64,000 nucleotides of DNA from Kibdelosporangium aridum (GCF_900176515.1 NZ_FWXV01000015.1:62001-126000); one strand, 5' to 3'. Counted from the stretch's first letter, positions 22,627 to 31,957 are shown. Translations and numbers: made by a program. The notes: generated by a model from the letters alone, not told the origin.

Positions 22627-23247
22627 ATGGATATGGTCAGGACCAAGGATCCGGCGGTCCGGTCCCTGCTGATCGCACGGGCCGCTCACATGCTTCGCGT
22701 GCGCGAGCCCGTCACGCTGCGGTCCCTTGTCGACGGAACCGGTGTGTCCACAATGGCCGTGTACACGTATTTCGGCAGCATGGACGGATTGTGGCGAGCG
22801 GTTCGCCAAGAAGGTTTTCGCAGGCTGGCCACCCGTCTGGAGACAGTCGGCAAGACGCGCGACCCGGTCCGTGACCTCGCCGCGCTGGGAGCTTCGTACA
22901 TTTCCCACGCGTTGGCCGAACCCGACCTCTACCGGGTCATGTTCGACGCCGGGTTCGAACTCGAGGATCCCGAGCAGGCCGACCAGACCTTGCACCACCT
23001 GGTCGAGACCGTGGAGCGAGCGCAGTCCGGCGGGCGGTTGCACGCCGAGGCCGACCCGTTGACGCTGGCGACGCAAAGCTGGGCCATCGGACACGGCCTG
23101 GCTTCCCTGGTCACGGGAGGTCCGCTCCCCCACGACGCGCTCGCCAACGGCGTGCCGATGCTGACAGCGCTCTACGTCAGCAACGGGGACGATCCTGTCC
23201 GATGTCGACGGTCAGTCGCCCGTGGCTGGCGGGACATGGCCGCCTAG
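22627..23247 (+). CDS. TetR-family regulator
   Basis: The 206-residue protein has a TetR N-terminal HTH (VTLRSLVDGTGVSTMAVYTY, FGSMDGL) and a helical C-terminal domain of the WHG type (LAALGASYISHALAEPDLYR). It is divergent from the RidA-family gene and sits over the ATAGCA palindrome, so autoregulation and control of that gene are likely. Its 3' end overlaps the convergent cupin gene by 36 bases. Confidence 0.85.
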   Translation: MDMVRTKDPAVRSLLIARAAHMLRVREPVTLRSLVDGTGVSTMAVYTYFGSMDGLWRAVRQEGFRRLATRLETVGKTRDPVRDLAALGASYISHALAEPDLYRVMFDAGFELEDPEQADQTLHHLVETVERAQSGGRLHAEADPLTLATQSWAIGHGLASLVTGGPLPHDALANGVPMLTALYVSNGDDPVRCRRSVARGWRDMAA

Positions 23248-23580
23248 GTACTTCAATTCGATCAGCCTGCAGTGGTACGGGGTCGTGCCGCGGTTGGTGA
23301 GCATGTGCACCTCGCCGGGCTCGCGGTAGACAACACCGCCGAGTGGCTCGTGCACCAGCCTTGGCTCGCCACCGTCAAAGGGATCGATCCGGTTGTCGGC
23401 AGGCCCGAGGGAGATCACCACGTACGGGTTGAGGTGCTGGTGCCACGGCTGCTGCTCGCCCGGCTCGAGCACGATCTCCCACACCCGGACGTGTTCGTTC
23501 TCGAACACGATCGTCTGGCCGACCGGGGCGAGGGTCACCTGCGAGCCGTCGGACGCGGTGACGACGGTTCCTTCGGACAT
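23212..23580 (-). CDS. Small cupin-domain protein
   Basis: The 122-residue single-domain cupin has motif 1 around PWHQHLNPYVVISLG and motif 2 around GEVHMLTNRG, giving His residues able to bind a metal. ATG 23580 is fixed by GGAAGGAG 5 bases upstream; the longer reading frame lacks such a signal. The substrate is unknown. Confidence 0.78.
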   Translation of the reverse strand: MSEGTVVTASDGSQVTLAPVGQTIVFENEHVRVWEIVLEPGEQQPWHQHLNPYVVISLGPADNRIDPFDGGEPRLVHEPLGGVVYREPGEVHMLTNRGTTPYHCRLIELKYLGGHVPPATGD

Positions 23581-23731
23581 GGGTCTCCTTCCAGCGGGGA
23601 ACTGGCCTGCCGACAGCGCCTTCGTACAGTTCCGCAGCGACGTCGTGATCCGCCTGCGGATCGAACGCCGCCAGTGGATCATTCCGGCGCACGATCGCCA
23701 GACCGGCGACCACAGTCTTGCCGAAAAGAAT

Positions 23732-23763
23732 CACCGCTTCCAGGCCGGTCCCTGGAAGCGGTG
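23732..23763 (-). terminator. 13-bp hairpin after the ester cyclase pseudogene
   Basis: CACCGCTTCCAGG (23732-23744) pairs perfectly with 23751-23763 around a 6-base loop, starting 4 bases past the minus-strand stop at 23768. On the minus strand it is followed by TTCTTTTC, so it reads as an intrinsic terminator. Confidence 0.7.
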
Positions 23764-23767
23764 CTCG

Positions 23768-24256
23768 TCAGACGAGGCCGATCTGCTGGTAGAACGTCTG
23801 GTTGTCCCAGAACAGGAACTCTTCGTCCATCGTTCCGCGCCTGTTCCAGATGCCTACCGTGGCCATGTTGATCGCGTACTTCCTGCCGGTCGGCTGGATG
23901 AAGCCGCCTTTCCCGTCGGGCATCGGCCGGGTGAAGGTGCCCTGCATGACGCCGGTGACCGCGGTGAGCTCGTTCGTGGCCAGTCACAGCGGATGCGAGA
24001 GGATCCGGGTGTCCGGAGCCCATACGAACAGCGCAGCCAGATCCTCGATGTGCTTGTCGATGCCGTCCGTGTAGTGCCCGTCCGGCCAGTGCACACGCAC
24101 GTGCTGAGCGTGGCTCTCGCCGAGGCGGTCCCACTTCGCGTGCGTAAAGACGTCGAAATCCAGTTCGTCGAACGTCTTCAGGTGCGCGCGCTCTTCCCGG
24201 CTCAGGTTCTTGGGCAACGGCGGGTTCGGCACCGGGGTTGTCGCCGGATCAGGCAT
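23768..24256 (-). pseudogene. Ester cyclase / SnoaL-like protein, interrupted by an in-frame stop
   Basis: Translation from ATG 24256 gives a SnoaL-like sequence (HLKTFDELDFDVFTHAKWD, RVHWPDGHYTDGIDKHIEDL, APDTRILSHPL), then a TGA at 23984-23986. The same frame then continues without a gap into the expected second half (LATNELTAVTGVMQGTFTRP, INMATVGIWNRRGTMDEEF, LFWDNQTFYQQIGLV) to a stop at 23768. A single C-to-T change of an Arg codon would explain the stop. Upstream, the same frame holds GTAVASGTSIAEA, which looks like the end of a signal peptide whose start has been lost. It adjoins the truncated LysR gene head to head. Confidence 0.75.
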
Positions 24257-24306
24257 CGGGTTCCACCGGTGCTCCGATGTCGCCTCGGCGATGCTGGTCC
24301 CGCTTG

Positions 24307-24706
24307 CCACAGCTGTACCTCCTGCACTGGCGCGACGAGGAGTTCGTGCTGATCGGCAAGCGCGGCGAAGCTCCGTATGATCCGACGGACAACGCCCGGC
24401 GGTTCGTCGGTTATTCGGAGTCCATGCCCATGGCGCGCCGCTACTTCCGCACGTGCTGGGGTATCGCCGCTCCTGCACCCGTGCTGACCGTGCCCGATAT
24501 GCGGACCGTGGCGTCAGCCGTTCGCGCGGGAGCGGGCCTGGCAGTGGTCCCGATGTACATAGCACAGCAAGGGATCGCCGACGGGAGCCCTCGAAGTGTT
24601 GCACACTCCGCCGAAGCCGGTGCTGAACTCGCTTCACCTGGCTACGCGCCGTGGACGGGAACACGAACCCCGGGTGCGCGCGGTGTTGAACCACCTCGTC
24701 ACGTGA
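24307..24706 (+). pseudogene. LysR-type regulator remnant, 5' deleted and frameshifted
   Basis: The sequence starts inside a LysR substrate-binding domain (DEEFVLIGKRGEAPYDP) and continues through VLTVPDMRTVASAVRAGAGL and AVVPMYIAQQGIADGS. There is no HTH half and no plausible start. At about 24587-24592 an extra C shifts the frame; reading one base on gives the proper family ending (LEVLHTPPKPVLNSLHLATR, RVRAVLNHLVT) to a TGA at 24706. This gene has two independent lesions. Confidence 0.7.
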
Positions 24707-26924
24707 GCTGCCAAGTCGCCTGAATCCACCACCGGTCGCCGCTCTGCATTGCCGAGATGCTCACGCCGTCCGTGTCCGATGTGGACGTGTACGGCTCACA
24801 CGCGGCCAGCACGCTGACTGTGACCGTCTCGTCTGTTCCCGTGACGGTCACGCGTGCTTTGCCTCGCGCGGTGGCCAATGCGGCGATGGTGGGTTCGGTC
24901 AGGCGCCTGCGGATCTGCGCGGGCAACGTCGGCCGCGTTCCGCGTTCGGCGAAGGAGACCGGGACACCAAGACGTTCGGCCGTCTCGATACACGCTCGCA
25001 ATTCGTGCAGCAACGGGTCGCTCACCGTACTGCCCTCTGCGAACAGGCGGCGCATCCTCGCCGCCTCGACCGCGCAGGACCGCCGTACGGATTCCTCCGC
25101 CGGATCCAGCTCTCCAGAAGCCAAGCCCTGCAACAGCGGTACGGTCGTCTCCGCCAACCCCGCGTACCGCTGCTTGCGGTCCTCGTGCAGTTGCCGCGCG
25201 ACGGCCTCGGCCGTGCGCAGCTGTTCCTCGTCGCGCGCGACCTTCGCTGAGCGAACGGCAAGTCCTCGCAACACCGCCGCGATCATGGCGATCGCCAACT
25301 GATACGTCAGCACAGCCCAGGTCGCGTTCACCACACCCACGACGGACAACGCCGCCTGCCCGGCGACCACAGCCACGCCGAACGTCATCAGGTACTGCGC
25401 GACAAGGACACTGGCGAAGACCACCACCCGGCTGTCCATCATCAGCAGCACTACCTGCCAACCGGCGTCACCTTCCGACCAGTGCGCGGGGCCTAGCAGG
25501 TACTCCGGTTTTACTGACACGGCACCGAGAATCGACAGGGCGAACACGAACGCCAACAGCACCCAGCGCGACCTGCCCAGCGGTTTGTCACGCCATGTCG
25601 CGACCGCCACCACAACGGTCACCGCGAGCAGACCAAGCCAGGTGACGTACTGTGGCCACATCGCGTGATAGGCGTCCTGGCTGGACAACAGCCTTGGCAA
25701 GTCGAGACCCAGCAGGATCGCCGTGCTCATCACGATGACGCCCCAGCGCAGACCGCGCTGGAAGGACGTGCCGATCAGTCTCGCGTCGTCACCCGACGGT
25801 TCCTCACGCCGCAGCGGGCACGTCATCCGGACCGTGGTTCCGCTGCCAGGGCTGCTGATGATCTCGGCGTTGCCACCGGCGCGTTTCGTCCGTTCCACCA
25901 AGGAACGGGTGACGCCATAACGATGATCCGGAACTTGATCGGGCGAGAATCCCTTGCCGTGGTCGGAAATCTCGACCGTGACAGTGTTGTCGTCCTTGAG
26001 CACGTGGATCTCCGCACGATCGGTGTCCGCGTGCCGGACCACGTTGGTCAGTGCCTCGCGTACCCCACGACTGAACAGGACCGCGTCCACCGCGGGTAAT
26101 CGCACATCGGTGCCGCTCCAGGAGATCTGCAAGGTCGTGTGCGCGGCCACGTCCCGCAGGAGCTCCAGCAGGCCGGTCTCAGCGGTAGGTTCGACCTGCG
26201 ATCCGCTGACCTCACGCAGATCGCGGGCCGCTTGTTCGGCAAGCCAGGACTCCCGCCCTTGCACCACCCCCGCGCCGACCATCAGCAAGGTCGCCGACGC
26301 GGTGTCATGCAACGCAGCCAAATACTCCCGTTCGTCGGCACGCCGCGCAGCCGAGACCGCCGCTTCACGACGCAACGACTCTTCCCGCTCGACAACCCGA
26401 TCCGCCGCCCGCGCACTGCGCCGCACAAAGCGATAGAGCGCCCATGACAACACGACCTCGACGACCGTCCACACCACTACCGCTTCGCTGACCAGCCAAC
26501 CACCCGGATCCGCCAGCCACGTCCCGGCGTAGTGCAGACCCACGAGCAGCACAGTGATCACGGCGAGAACCAGCCCACTGACCAACCAGGGATACGTGAT
26601 CAAGGTGATCGCCATCGCGATCAACACCCATGTCCCGCCGGCCCGCGGATCAGACGTGACCGTCCAGAACTGGGTCAGCACGACCCCGGACAAGATGGCG
26701 ACGTCCGCGGCCACCCACCAGTACCGCCGTGCGGCACGGGCCAAAATGTAGGCGTACCAAAGGTTCCAGACGTTGAGCCCGAGCACGACGGCCGTGGTGA
26801 TCGCCTGGTTGGGCGCCGAGCCGAACAACAGCGACCACAGGCTGGACGTGCCGACCAGTACGAGCCGCAACCCCAAGGCGTAGCGCATTCCCCGCGGAAG
26901 CAGCTCACGCTCTGCCGAGCCCAT
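24699..26924 (-). CDS. Tandem two-module sensor histidine kinase, second module degenerate
   Basis: A 741-residue protein made of two kinase-like units. Unit 1: about five membrane helices (15-165), phosphoacceptor-like YLAALHDTASATLLMV near 205, and a HATPase with N-box EALTNVVRHA and G-boxes DHGKGF and SPGSGTTV (to about 370). Unit 2: about five more helices (390-560), an H-box-like RQLHEDRKQRYAGLAETTVP, then a shortened C-terminal domain without recognisable N or G boxes. Unit 2 probably cannot bind ATP. No response regulator is adjacent, so the partner is unknown. ATG 26924 is chosen; GTG 26927 is in frame. Its stop overlaps the LysR remnant. Confidence 0.8.
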   Translation of the reverse strand: MGSAERELLPRGMRYALGLRLVLVGTSSLWSLLFGSAPNQAITTAVVLGLNVWNLWYAYILARAARRYWWVAADVAILSGVVLTQFWTVTSDPRAGGTWVLIAMAITLITYPWLVSGLVLAVITVLLVGLHYAGTWLADPGGWLVSEAVVVWTVVEVVLSWALYRFVRRSARAADRVVEREESLRREAAVSAARRADEREYLAALHDTASATLLMVGAGVVQGRESWLAEQAARDLREVSGSQVEPTAETGLLELLRDVAAHTTLQISWSGTDVRLPAVDAVLFSRGVREALTNVVRHADTDRAEIHVLKDDNTVTVEISDHGKGFSPDQVPDHRYGVTRSLVERTKRAGGNAEIISSPGSGTTVRMTCPLRREEPSGDDARLIGTSFQRGLRWGVIVMSTAILLGLDLPRLLSSQDAYHAMWPQYVTWLGLLAVTVVVAVATWRDKPLGRSRWVLLAFVFALSILGAVSVKPEYLLGPAHWSEGDAGWQVVLLMMDSRVVVFASVLVAQYLMTFGVAVVAGQAALSVVGVVNATWAVLTYQLAIAMIAAVLRGLAVRSAKVARDEEQLRTAEAVARQLHEDRKQRYAGLAETTVPLLQGLASGELDPAEESVRRSCAVEAARMRRLFAEGSTVSDPLLHELRACIETAERLGVPVSFAERGTRPTLPAQIRRRLTEPTIAALATARGKARVTVTGTDETVTVSVLAACEPYTSTSDTDGVSISAMQSGDRWWIQATWQLT

Positions 26925-27029
26925 CACACGCAGATCCTATCGACAGACCTGGTTCACAGGGCGTTCAAGATCGCAGCTGATACTCGCCCGGCCGCGTGTC
27001 GGCGCGGCGCGTATGAGGAGAGGAACACG

Positions 27030-28511
27030 ATGACCGAGCAACGACGTCCCGGGCTTTCCCGGCGTCAACTGGTCAAATACGCCGGAGTCGGTGCGACGTT
27101 CGTCGCGTCGGGTGCGGCGGCCACGAGCGGTTCGGCTTGGGCTCAGGACGACGATGACCGCACCAGACATGGCGATTCGCGTAACCGGTCGTGGCGCGCG
27201 GGCGACCACCACGTGCATTCGGAGTACAGCGGCGAGTTCGACACGTCGGTCACGCCACCGCGGTTCCACAAGGGCGCCGACGCGGTGTACCCCATTGTCA
27301 CCAACGCCATCATGGCCAAGCACTTCGGCCTGACCTGGGCGATGTGCACCGACCACGGCGGCCCGACGCACTCCAAGGTCAACCTTGAGCTCGCCTACCC
27401 CGACCTGCTGCGGTCACGCCAGCTCGTCCCCGAGGTCCTGCAGTTCTGGGGCATGGAGTTCGACACGCCCAAACTGGACCACCACACGCTGATGATCCCC
27501 CGGCACGACGACGAGGCGAAGCAGCTGTTCGAGCTGGAGAGCCGGTTCGCCAAGTTCGATGCGTTCCCCACGGACCCGGCACGGGACACCGAGGCCAAGA
27601 TGATCGAGTTCCTCAAGGCCGCCAAGGACATGCGCGACAAGCCGCTGGTGATCGCACACCACACGTCCCGCTCGGCGACCGGTCTCGGTGTTTACGGCCA
27701 GGACACGCCACGGGAGTTCCGTAACGGCAACAACATCGCGCCGGAGATCTACGTCGGCTTCGAAGGCGCTCCCGGCCACCAGGCGGCTCCGCTGAACGGC
27801 GGAGCGCGCGGCGGTTACGGCAACCACCCGACGTACGGCGGCTACGACCAGATGACCGCACGCGTCGGCGGCCTATGGGACTCGTTGCTCGGCGAAGGCC
27901 GCAAGTGGTGGATCACCGCGACGTCGGACTCACACGTGCACTGGACCCGCGGTGGCGCCGACTTCTGGCCCGGCGAGTACAGCAAGACGTATGTGTTGGC
28001 GCGGCAGGACTACGGCGACATCATGGACGCGCTGCGCAACGGCCGGATCTTCGTCACCACCGGTGACCTGGTCACGACACTCGACCTGACCGCCAAGGGC
28101 CGTGGCCGCGAAGCGATGGTCGGCGAGACACTGATGTTGAGCCGTCGCGACCGCAACGACGTGGAGATCGAGATCAGGTTCCGTCCACTGCAAGGCAAGA
28201 ACGGCAACGGCGAGCGCCCCGAGGTCCGCCGAGTCGACCTGATCGTCGGCAACGTCACCGGCGTCAACGCCAACCTGGACGCCGACACCAACCCGACGAC
28301 GAAGGTCGTCGCACGCTTCGGCCCACGGGACTGGCGTCGCCAAGGCTCGGAGTACGTCATCCGCCACACCCTGCGCAACGTCGAGCAGGACCTGTACGCC
28401 AGGGTGCGTGGCACGAACACCGACGAGCTGGAGCCGTTGGCGGACGGCAAGGAGAACCCGTGGACTGACCTCTGGTTCTACTCCAACCCGGTCTTCGTCC
28501 GGGTCAGCTGA
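27030..28511 (+). CDS. Tat-exported PHP-domain phosphoesterase
   Basis: The 493-residue protein starts with a twin-arginine signal (SRRQLVKYAGVGATFVASGA) and contains PHP-domain metal motifs: DHHVHSEYSGE, MCTDHGGPTHSK, HHTLMIPRHDD, IAHHTSRSATG, and TATSDSHVHW near the C-terminal part. Members of this exported group are annotated as metal-dependent phosphoesterases; the substrate is unknown. GAGGAGAGG lies just before ATG 27030. A long bidirectional hairpin follows the stop. Confidence 0.82.
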   Translation: MTEQRRPGLSRRQLVKYAGVGATFVASGAAATSGSAWAQDDDDRTRHGDSRNRSWRAGDHHVHSEYSGEFDTSVTPPRFHKGADAVYPIVTNAIMAKHFGLTWAMCTDHGGPTHSKVNLELAYPDLLRSRQLVPEVLQFWGMEFDTPKLDHHTLMIPRHDDEAKQLFELESRFAKFDAFPTDPARDTEAKMIEFLKAAKDMRDKPLVIAHHTSRSATGLGVYGQDTPREFRNGNNIAPEIYVGFEGAPGHQAAPLNGGARGGYGNHPTYGGYDQMTARVGGLWDSLLGEGRKWWITATSDSHVHWTRGGADFWPGEYSKTYVLARQDYGDIMDALRNGRIFVTTGDLVTTLDLTAKGRGREAMVGETLMLSRRDRNDVEIEIRFRPLQGKNGNGERPEVRRVDLIVGNVTGVNANLDADTNPTTKVVARFGPRDWRRQGSEYVIRHTLRNVEQDLYARVRGTNTDELEPLADGKENPWTDLWFYSNPVFVRVS

Positions 28512-28521
28512 CCCAAGAAGG

Positions 28522-28558
28522 TGAAGAGGCCCGTCCGGCTGTCGGACGGGCCTCTTCA
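28522..28558. terminator. Bidirectional 16-bp hairpin terminator
   Basis: TGAAGAGGCCCGTCCG (28522-28537) and its exact reverse complement (28543-28558) are separated by 5 bases. It sits between the ends of the PHP gene and the convergent DinB-like gene and can serve both. Confidence 0.85.
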
Positions 28559-28566
28559 GGCGGAAC

Positions 28567-29154
28567 CTACGCCGCGACAGGCTCCCAGGCCGCGCGTCCC
28601 AAGAACGCCAGCATCCAGGTCTGGTCGTCGGCGTCCCCGGGAGCGGTGAGCTCAGGTCCGAAGAAACCCGGACGGCGCACCACGTTGCGGCGCCCCCAGT
28701 CGAACGCGATCGCCACCAGCGCCGGATCCAGCTGGACGCCCAGCCCGATCCCGTGGGCGATGTCCCACGTGTGCGTGACGGTGTCGGTGATCATCAGGGA
28801 GAGCAGTGCCGCCAACGACACCTCGCCGATCCCGGTGATGGTTGTCGTTCGTGCGAGCGCCTCCTCGGTCAACGTCGGCACCGAAGCCGCGCGCGCCGCC
28901 CGCCATGTCTCCACGGGGTCTTCTCCGGCCATCACACCTGGGTTCGGCGAGCCCGGGGCGCCTGCACGCTCCGTGTAATCCGCGCCAGTGGCCCAGGCTC
29001 GCAACTGGTGCTGGCCCCAGATGAGGTGGCCTGCCACATCCCGGACTGTCCACTCCGAACACGCCGAGGGCCCGTCCCACTGGTCCGGGCCGACCGCGCT
29101 CAACACCGAGTCGAGCTTGTCCTGTGCCTGCTGATACGACGTCATCGTGTCCAT
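28567..29154 (-). CDS. DinB-like metal-binding protein (TIGR03086 / maleylpyruvate isomerase N-terminal type)
   Basis: The 195-residue helical-bundle protein has the family opening (WDGPSACSEWTVRDVAGHLI), HLIWGQH with a first metal His, and TDTVTHTWDIAHGIG with further metal-ligand His residues. The superfamily includes mycothiol-dependent enzymes; no specific activity can be assigned. ATG 29154 has AAGGAAGGG 9 bases upstream, which favours it over ATG 29163. Confidence 0.8.
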   Translation of the reverse strand: MDTMTSYQQAQDKLDSVLSAVGPDQWDGPSACSEWTVRDVAGHLIWGQHQLRAWATGADYTERAGAPGSPNPGVMAGEDPVETWRAARAASVPTLTEEALARTTTITGIGEVSLAALLSLMITDTVTHTWDIAHGIGLGVQLDPALVAIAFDWGRRNVVRRPGFFGPELTAPGDADDQTWMLAFLGRAAWEPVAA

Positions 29155-29224
29155 GGATTTCATCCCTTCCTTGAAGCGAACACATCCCAAGGACGAGCGA
29201 TCCACCCGCGACTCGACACAAAAA

Positions 29225-29254
29225 GATGCCCAGGTCCGCAAAGACCTGGGCATC
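29225..29254 (-). terminator. katG terminator
   Basis: GATGCCCAGGTC (29225-29236) pairs perfectly with GACCTGGGCATC (29243-29254) around a 6-base loop. On the minus strand it lies 15 bases after the katG stop and is followed by TTTTTGTG, a classical intrinsic terminator. A T-run on the other side allows function in both directions. Confidence 0.85.
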
Positions 29255-29269
29255 CGGTTTTTCAGCAGA

Positions 29270-31504
29270 TCAGACGAGGTCGTACCGGTCGGCGTTCATG
29301 ACCTTGACCCACGCGGCGGTGAAGTCCCGCACGAACTTCTCCTTCGCGTCGTCGCTGGCGTACACCTCCGCGACGGCCCGCAGCTCGGAGTTCGACCCGA
29401 AGATCAGGTCGACGCGGCTGCCGGTCCACTTGACCTCACCGGTGGCGCGGTCGACGCCCTCGAAGATCTCCCCGTCGCCGTTGACCGGCTTCCACTCCGT
29501 GCCCATGTCGAGCAGGTTGGCGAAGAAGTCGTTGGTCAGCTGGCCCGGCGTCGAGGTCAGCACGCCAAGCGAGGACTGCTGGTAGTTCGCGCCGAGCACA
29601 CGCAGACCGCCGACGAGCACGGCCAGCTCGGGTGCGCTGAGGTTGAGCAGGTTCGCGCGGTCGATCAGCAGGTACTCCGACGGCAGGCGGTTGCCCTTGC
29701 CACGGTAGTTGCGGAAACCGTCGGCCTTCGGCTCGAGCGGGGCGAACGACTCGGCGTCCGTCTGCTCCTGCGAGGCGTCCGTGCGACCAGCGGTGAACGG
29801 CACCTGGACGTCGTAGCCGGCGTCCTTCGCGGCCTTCTCGACCGCGGCAGTGCCACCCAGCACGATCACGTCGGCGAGCGAGACCTTCTTGCCGGTGCTC
29901 TGTGCCTTGTTGAACGACTCCTGGATCTCTTCCAGCGTGCGCAGCACCTGGGCGAGCTCGTCGGGCTCGTTGACCTCCCAGCCACGCTGCGGCTCCAAGC
30001 GGATGCGGGCACCGTTGGCGCCGCCGCGCTTGTCGCTGCTGCGGAAGGTCGAAGCCGACGCCCACGCCGTCGTCACGAGCTGCGAGACCGTCAGGCCCGA
30101 GTCGAGGATCTTGCGCTTGAGCACGGCGATGTCCGCCTCGTCGACCAGCTCGTGGTCCACGGCCGGGACACGGTCCTGCCAGATCAGCTCCTCCTGCGGC
30201 ACCTGCGCGCCGAGGTAGCGCTGGATCGGGCCCATGTCGCGGTGGGTCAGCTTGAACCACGCACGGGCGAACGCGTCCGCGAACTGGTCCGGGTTCTCGT
30301 AGAACCGGCGGGAGATCTGCTCGTAGATCGGGTCGAAACGCAGCGCAAGGTCGGTGGTCAGCATGCCGGGCGTGCGGTTGAGCGAGCCGTCCTCGGGGTC
30401 CGGCACGGTGTTGCGGGCCTTGCCGTTCTTCGGCGTCCACTGGTGAGCGCCGGCCGGGCTCTTGGTCAGCTCCCAGTCGTACTCGAACAGGTTGTGGAAG
30501 AACCAGTTGCTCCACTGCTTCGGCGTCGGCGTCCAGGTGACCTCGAGGCCACTGGTGATCGCGTCACGGCCCTTGCCGCTGCCGAACGTGTTGCGCCAGC
30601 CGAGGCCCTGCTCCTCGATGGAGGCGCCCTCCGGCTCGGGGCCGACGTACTTGTCCGGGTCGGCCGCACCGTGGGTCTTGCCGAACGTGTGGCCACCGGC
30701 GATCAGCGCGACGGTCTCCTCGTCGTTCATCGCCATCCGGCCGAACGTCTCACGGATGTCGCGAGCCGCGGCCAGCGGGTCCGGGTTGGCGTTCGGGCCC
30801 TCCGGGTTGACGTAGATCAGTCCCATCTGGACAGCGGCGAGCGGCGCCTCGAGCTGGCGGTCGCCGGTGTAGCGCTCGTCGCCGAGCCACGTGCGCTCCG
30901 GGCCCCAGTACACGTCCTCGTCCGGCTCCCACACGTCCGCGCGGCCACCGGCGAAGCCGAAGGTCTTGAAGCCCATGGTCTCCAGCGCGCGGTTGCCCGT
31001 GAAGATCATCAGGTCGGCCCACGAGATCTTGCGGCCCCACTTCTTCTTCACCGGCCACAGCAGGCGGCGCGCCTTGTCCAGGTTGCCGTTGTCCGGCCAG
31101 CTGTTGAGCGGAGCGAACCGCTGCATGCCCGCACCCGCACCACCGCGGCCGTCCTCGACGCGGTACGTACCCGCGCTGTGCCACGCCATCCGGATCATGA
31201 AGGGGCCGTAGTGGCCGAAGTCGGCGGGCCACCAGTCCTGCGACGACGTCAGTACGGCGTCGACGTCCTTCGCGAGCTCGTCGAGGTCGACGGTCTTGAA
31301 CTCGGCGGCGTAGTCGAAACCCTCGTCCATGGGGTTGGCGACAACCGAGTGCTTGCGCAGGATCGCCAGGTTGAGCCGGTTCGGCCACCAGTCACGGTTG
31401 CTCCCACCCTCGGTGGGGTGGTTGAAACGCCCCGCGGAAACCGGGCACCCGCCGGCTTCCGGCTCGTTCATCTCACCAACGACGGCGTCAGGCTTGTCGG
31501 ACAC
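29270..31504 (-). CDS. katG: Catalase-peroxidase KatG
   Basis: The 744-residue bifunctional heme enzyme removes hydrogen peroxide. The N-terminal active domain shows RMAWHSAGTYR with distal His109, and MGLIYVNPEGPNANPDP, which supplies the Tyr of the Met-Tyr-Trp adduct; IAGGHTFGKTHGA carries the proximal heme ligand. The C-terminal half is the usual degenerate repeat. It starts at GTG 31504 with GGAAGGA upstream, 19 bases after the furA stop in the same direction, which is the classical furA-katG operon. Confidence 0.97.
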   Translation of the reverse strand: MSDKPDAVVGEMNEPEAGGCPVSAGRFNHPTEGGSNRDWWPNRLNLAILRKHSVVANPMDEGFDYAAEFKTVDLDELAKDVDAVLTSSQDWWPADFGHYGPFMIRMAWHSAGTYRVEDGRGGAGAGMQRFAPLNSWPDNGNLDKARRLLWPVKKKWGRKISWADLMIFTGNRALETMGFKTFGFAGGRADVWEPDEDVYWGPERTWLGDERYTGDRQLEAPLAAVQMGLIYVNPEGPNANPDPLAAARDIRETFGRMAMNDEETVALIAGGHTFGKTHGAADPDKYVGPEPEGASIEEQGLGWRNTFGSGKGRDAITSGLEVTWTPTPKQWSNWFFHNLFEYDWELTKSPAGAHQWTPKNGKARNTVPDPEDGSLNRTPGMLTTDLALRFDPIYEQISRRFYENPDQFADAFARAWFKLTHRDMGPIQRYLGAQVPQEELIWQDRVPAVDHELVDEADIAVLKRKILDSGLTVSQLVTTAWASASTFRSSDKRGGANGARIRLEPQRGWEVNEPDELAQVLRTLEEIQESFNKAQSTGKKVSLADVIVLGGTAAVEKAAKDAGYDVQVPFTAGRTDASQEQTDAESFAPLEPKADGFRNYRGKGNRLPSEYLLIDRANLLNLSAPELAVLVGGLRVLGANYQQSSLGVLTSTPGQLTNDFFANLLDMGTEWKPVNGDGEIFEGVDRATGEVKWTGSRVDLIFGSNSELRAVAEVYASDDAKEKFVRDFTAAWVKVMNADRYDLV

Positions 31505-31523
31505 AGGAATCCTTCCAGGGTGT

Positions 31524-31955
31524 TCAGGAACTTGGAGAAGTGCGGCAGGCAGGGCACAGGCCCCAGTAGATGACCTCGGCTTCGTCGATCTGGAAGCCGT
31601 GGTCGTCGGACGCGGTCAGGCAGGGCGCGTGGCCGACGGCGCAGTCGACGTCGGCGATAGCGCCGCACGATCGGCATACGACGTGATGGTGGTTGTCCCC
31701 GACCCTCGCCTCATAGCGCGCCACTGAGCCCTGCGGCTCGATCCGCCGGAGCAGTCCGGCATCGGTCAACGCGCGTAACACGTCATAGACGGCCTGATGG
31801 GACACGCCGCCGAGTTCGTCACGCACAACACCGATGATCGAATCGGTGTCGGCGTGCGGATGGGCGTACACCGCGGACAACACGGCCAGCCGCGGGCGCG
31901 TCACACGCAGTGCGACTTCCCGCAACATCCGCTCGTAGTCCGTGGTGGTGGGCAC
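31524..31955 (-). CDS. furA: FurA-type ferric uptake/peroxide regulator
   Basis: The protein of about 143 residues has the Fur winged-helix domain (LREVALRVTRPRLAVLSAVY, SHQAVYDVLRALTDAGLLRR), the metal-binding His cluster DNHHHVVCRSCG and a second Cys pair context (YWGLCPAC). It lies directly upstream of katG, which it is expected to repress, with derepression by peroxide. GTG 31955 is chosen because similarity begins there; an upstream TTG at 31991 is in frame but unlikely. Confidence 0.92.
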   Translation of the reverse strand: MPTTTDYERMLREVALRVTRPRLAVLSAVYAHPHADTDSIIGVVRDELGGVSHQAVYDVLRALTDAGLLRRIEPQGSVARYEARVGDNHHHVVCRSCGAIADVDCAVGHAPCLTASDDHGFQIDEAEVIYWGLCPACRTSPSS

Positions 31956-31957
31956 GG

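Noticed and set aside
22949..22965. A tRNA-like GGGTTCGAACTC sequence
   Set aside because: It lies within the TetR coding sequence, and no acceptor stem or anticodon arm can be built around it.
23375..23734. A minus-strand ORF with a protein-like start (LFGKTVVAGLAIVRRNDPL)
   Set aside because: Most of it overlaps the cupin gene in another frame and it has no start signal; the first part may be a remnant but cannot be supported.
29147..31573. An 808-codon plus-strand open frame opposite katG
   Set aside because: Low-complexity Arg/Val/Asp translation and exact overlap with a certain katG gene; an antisense shadow.
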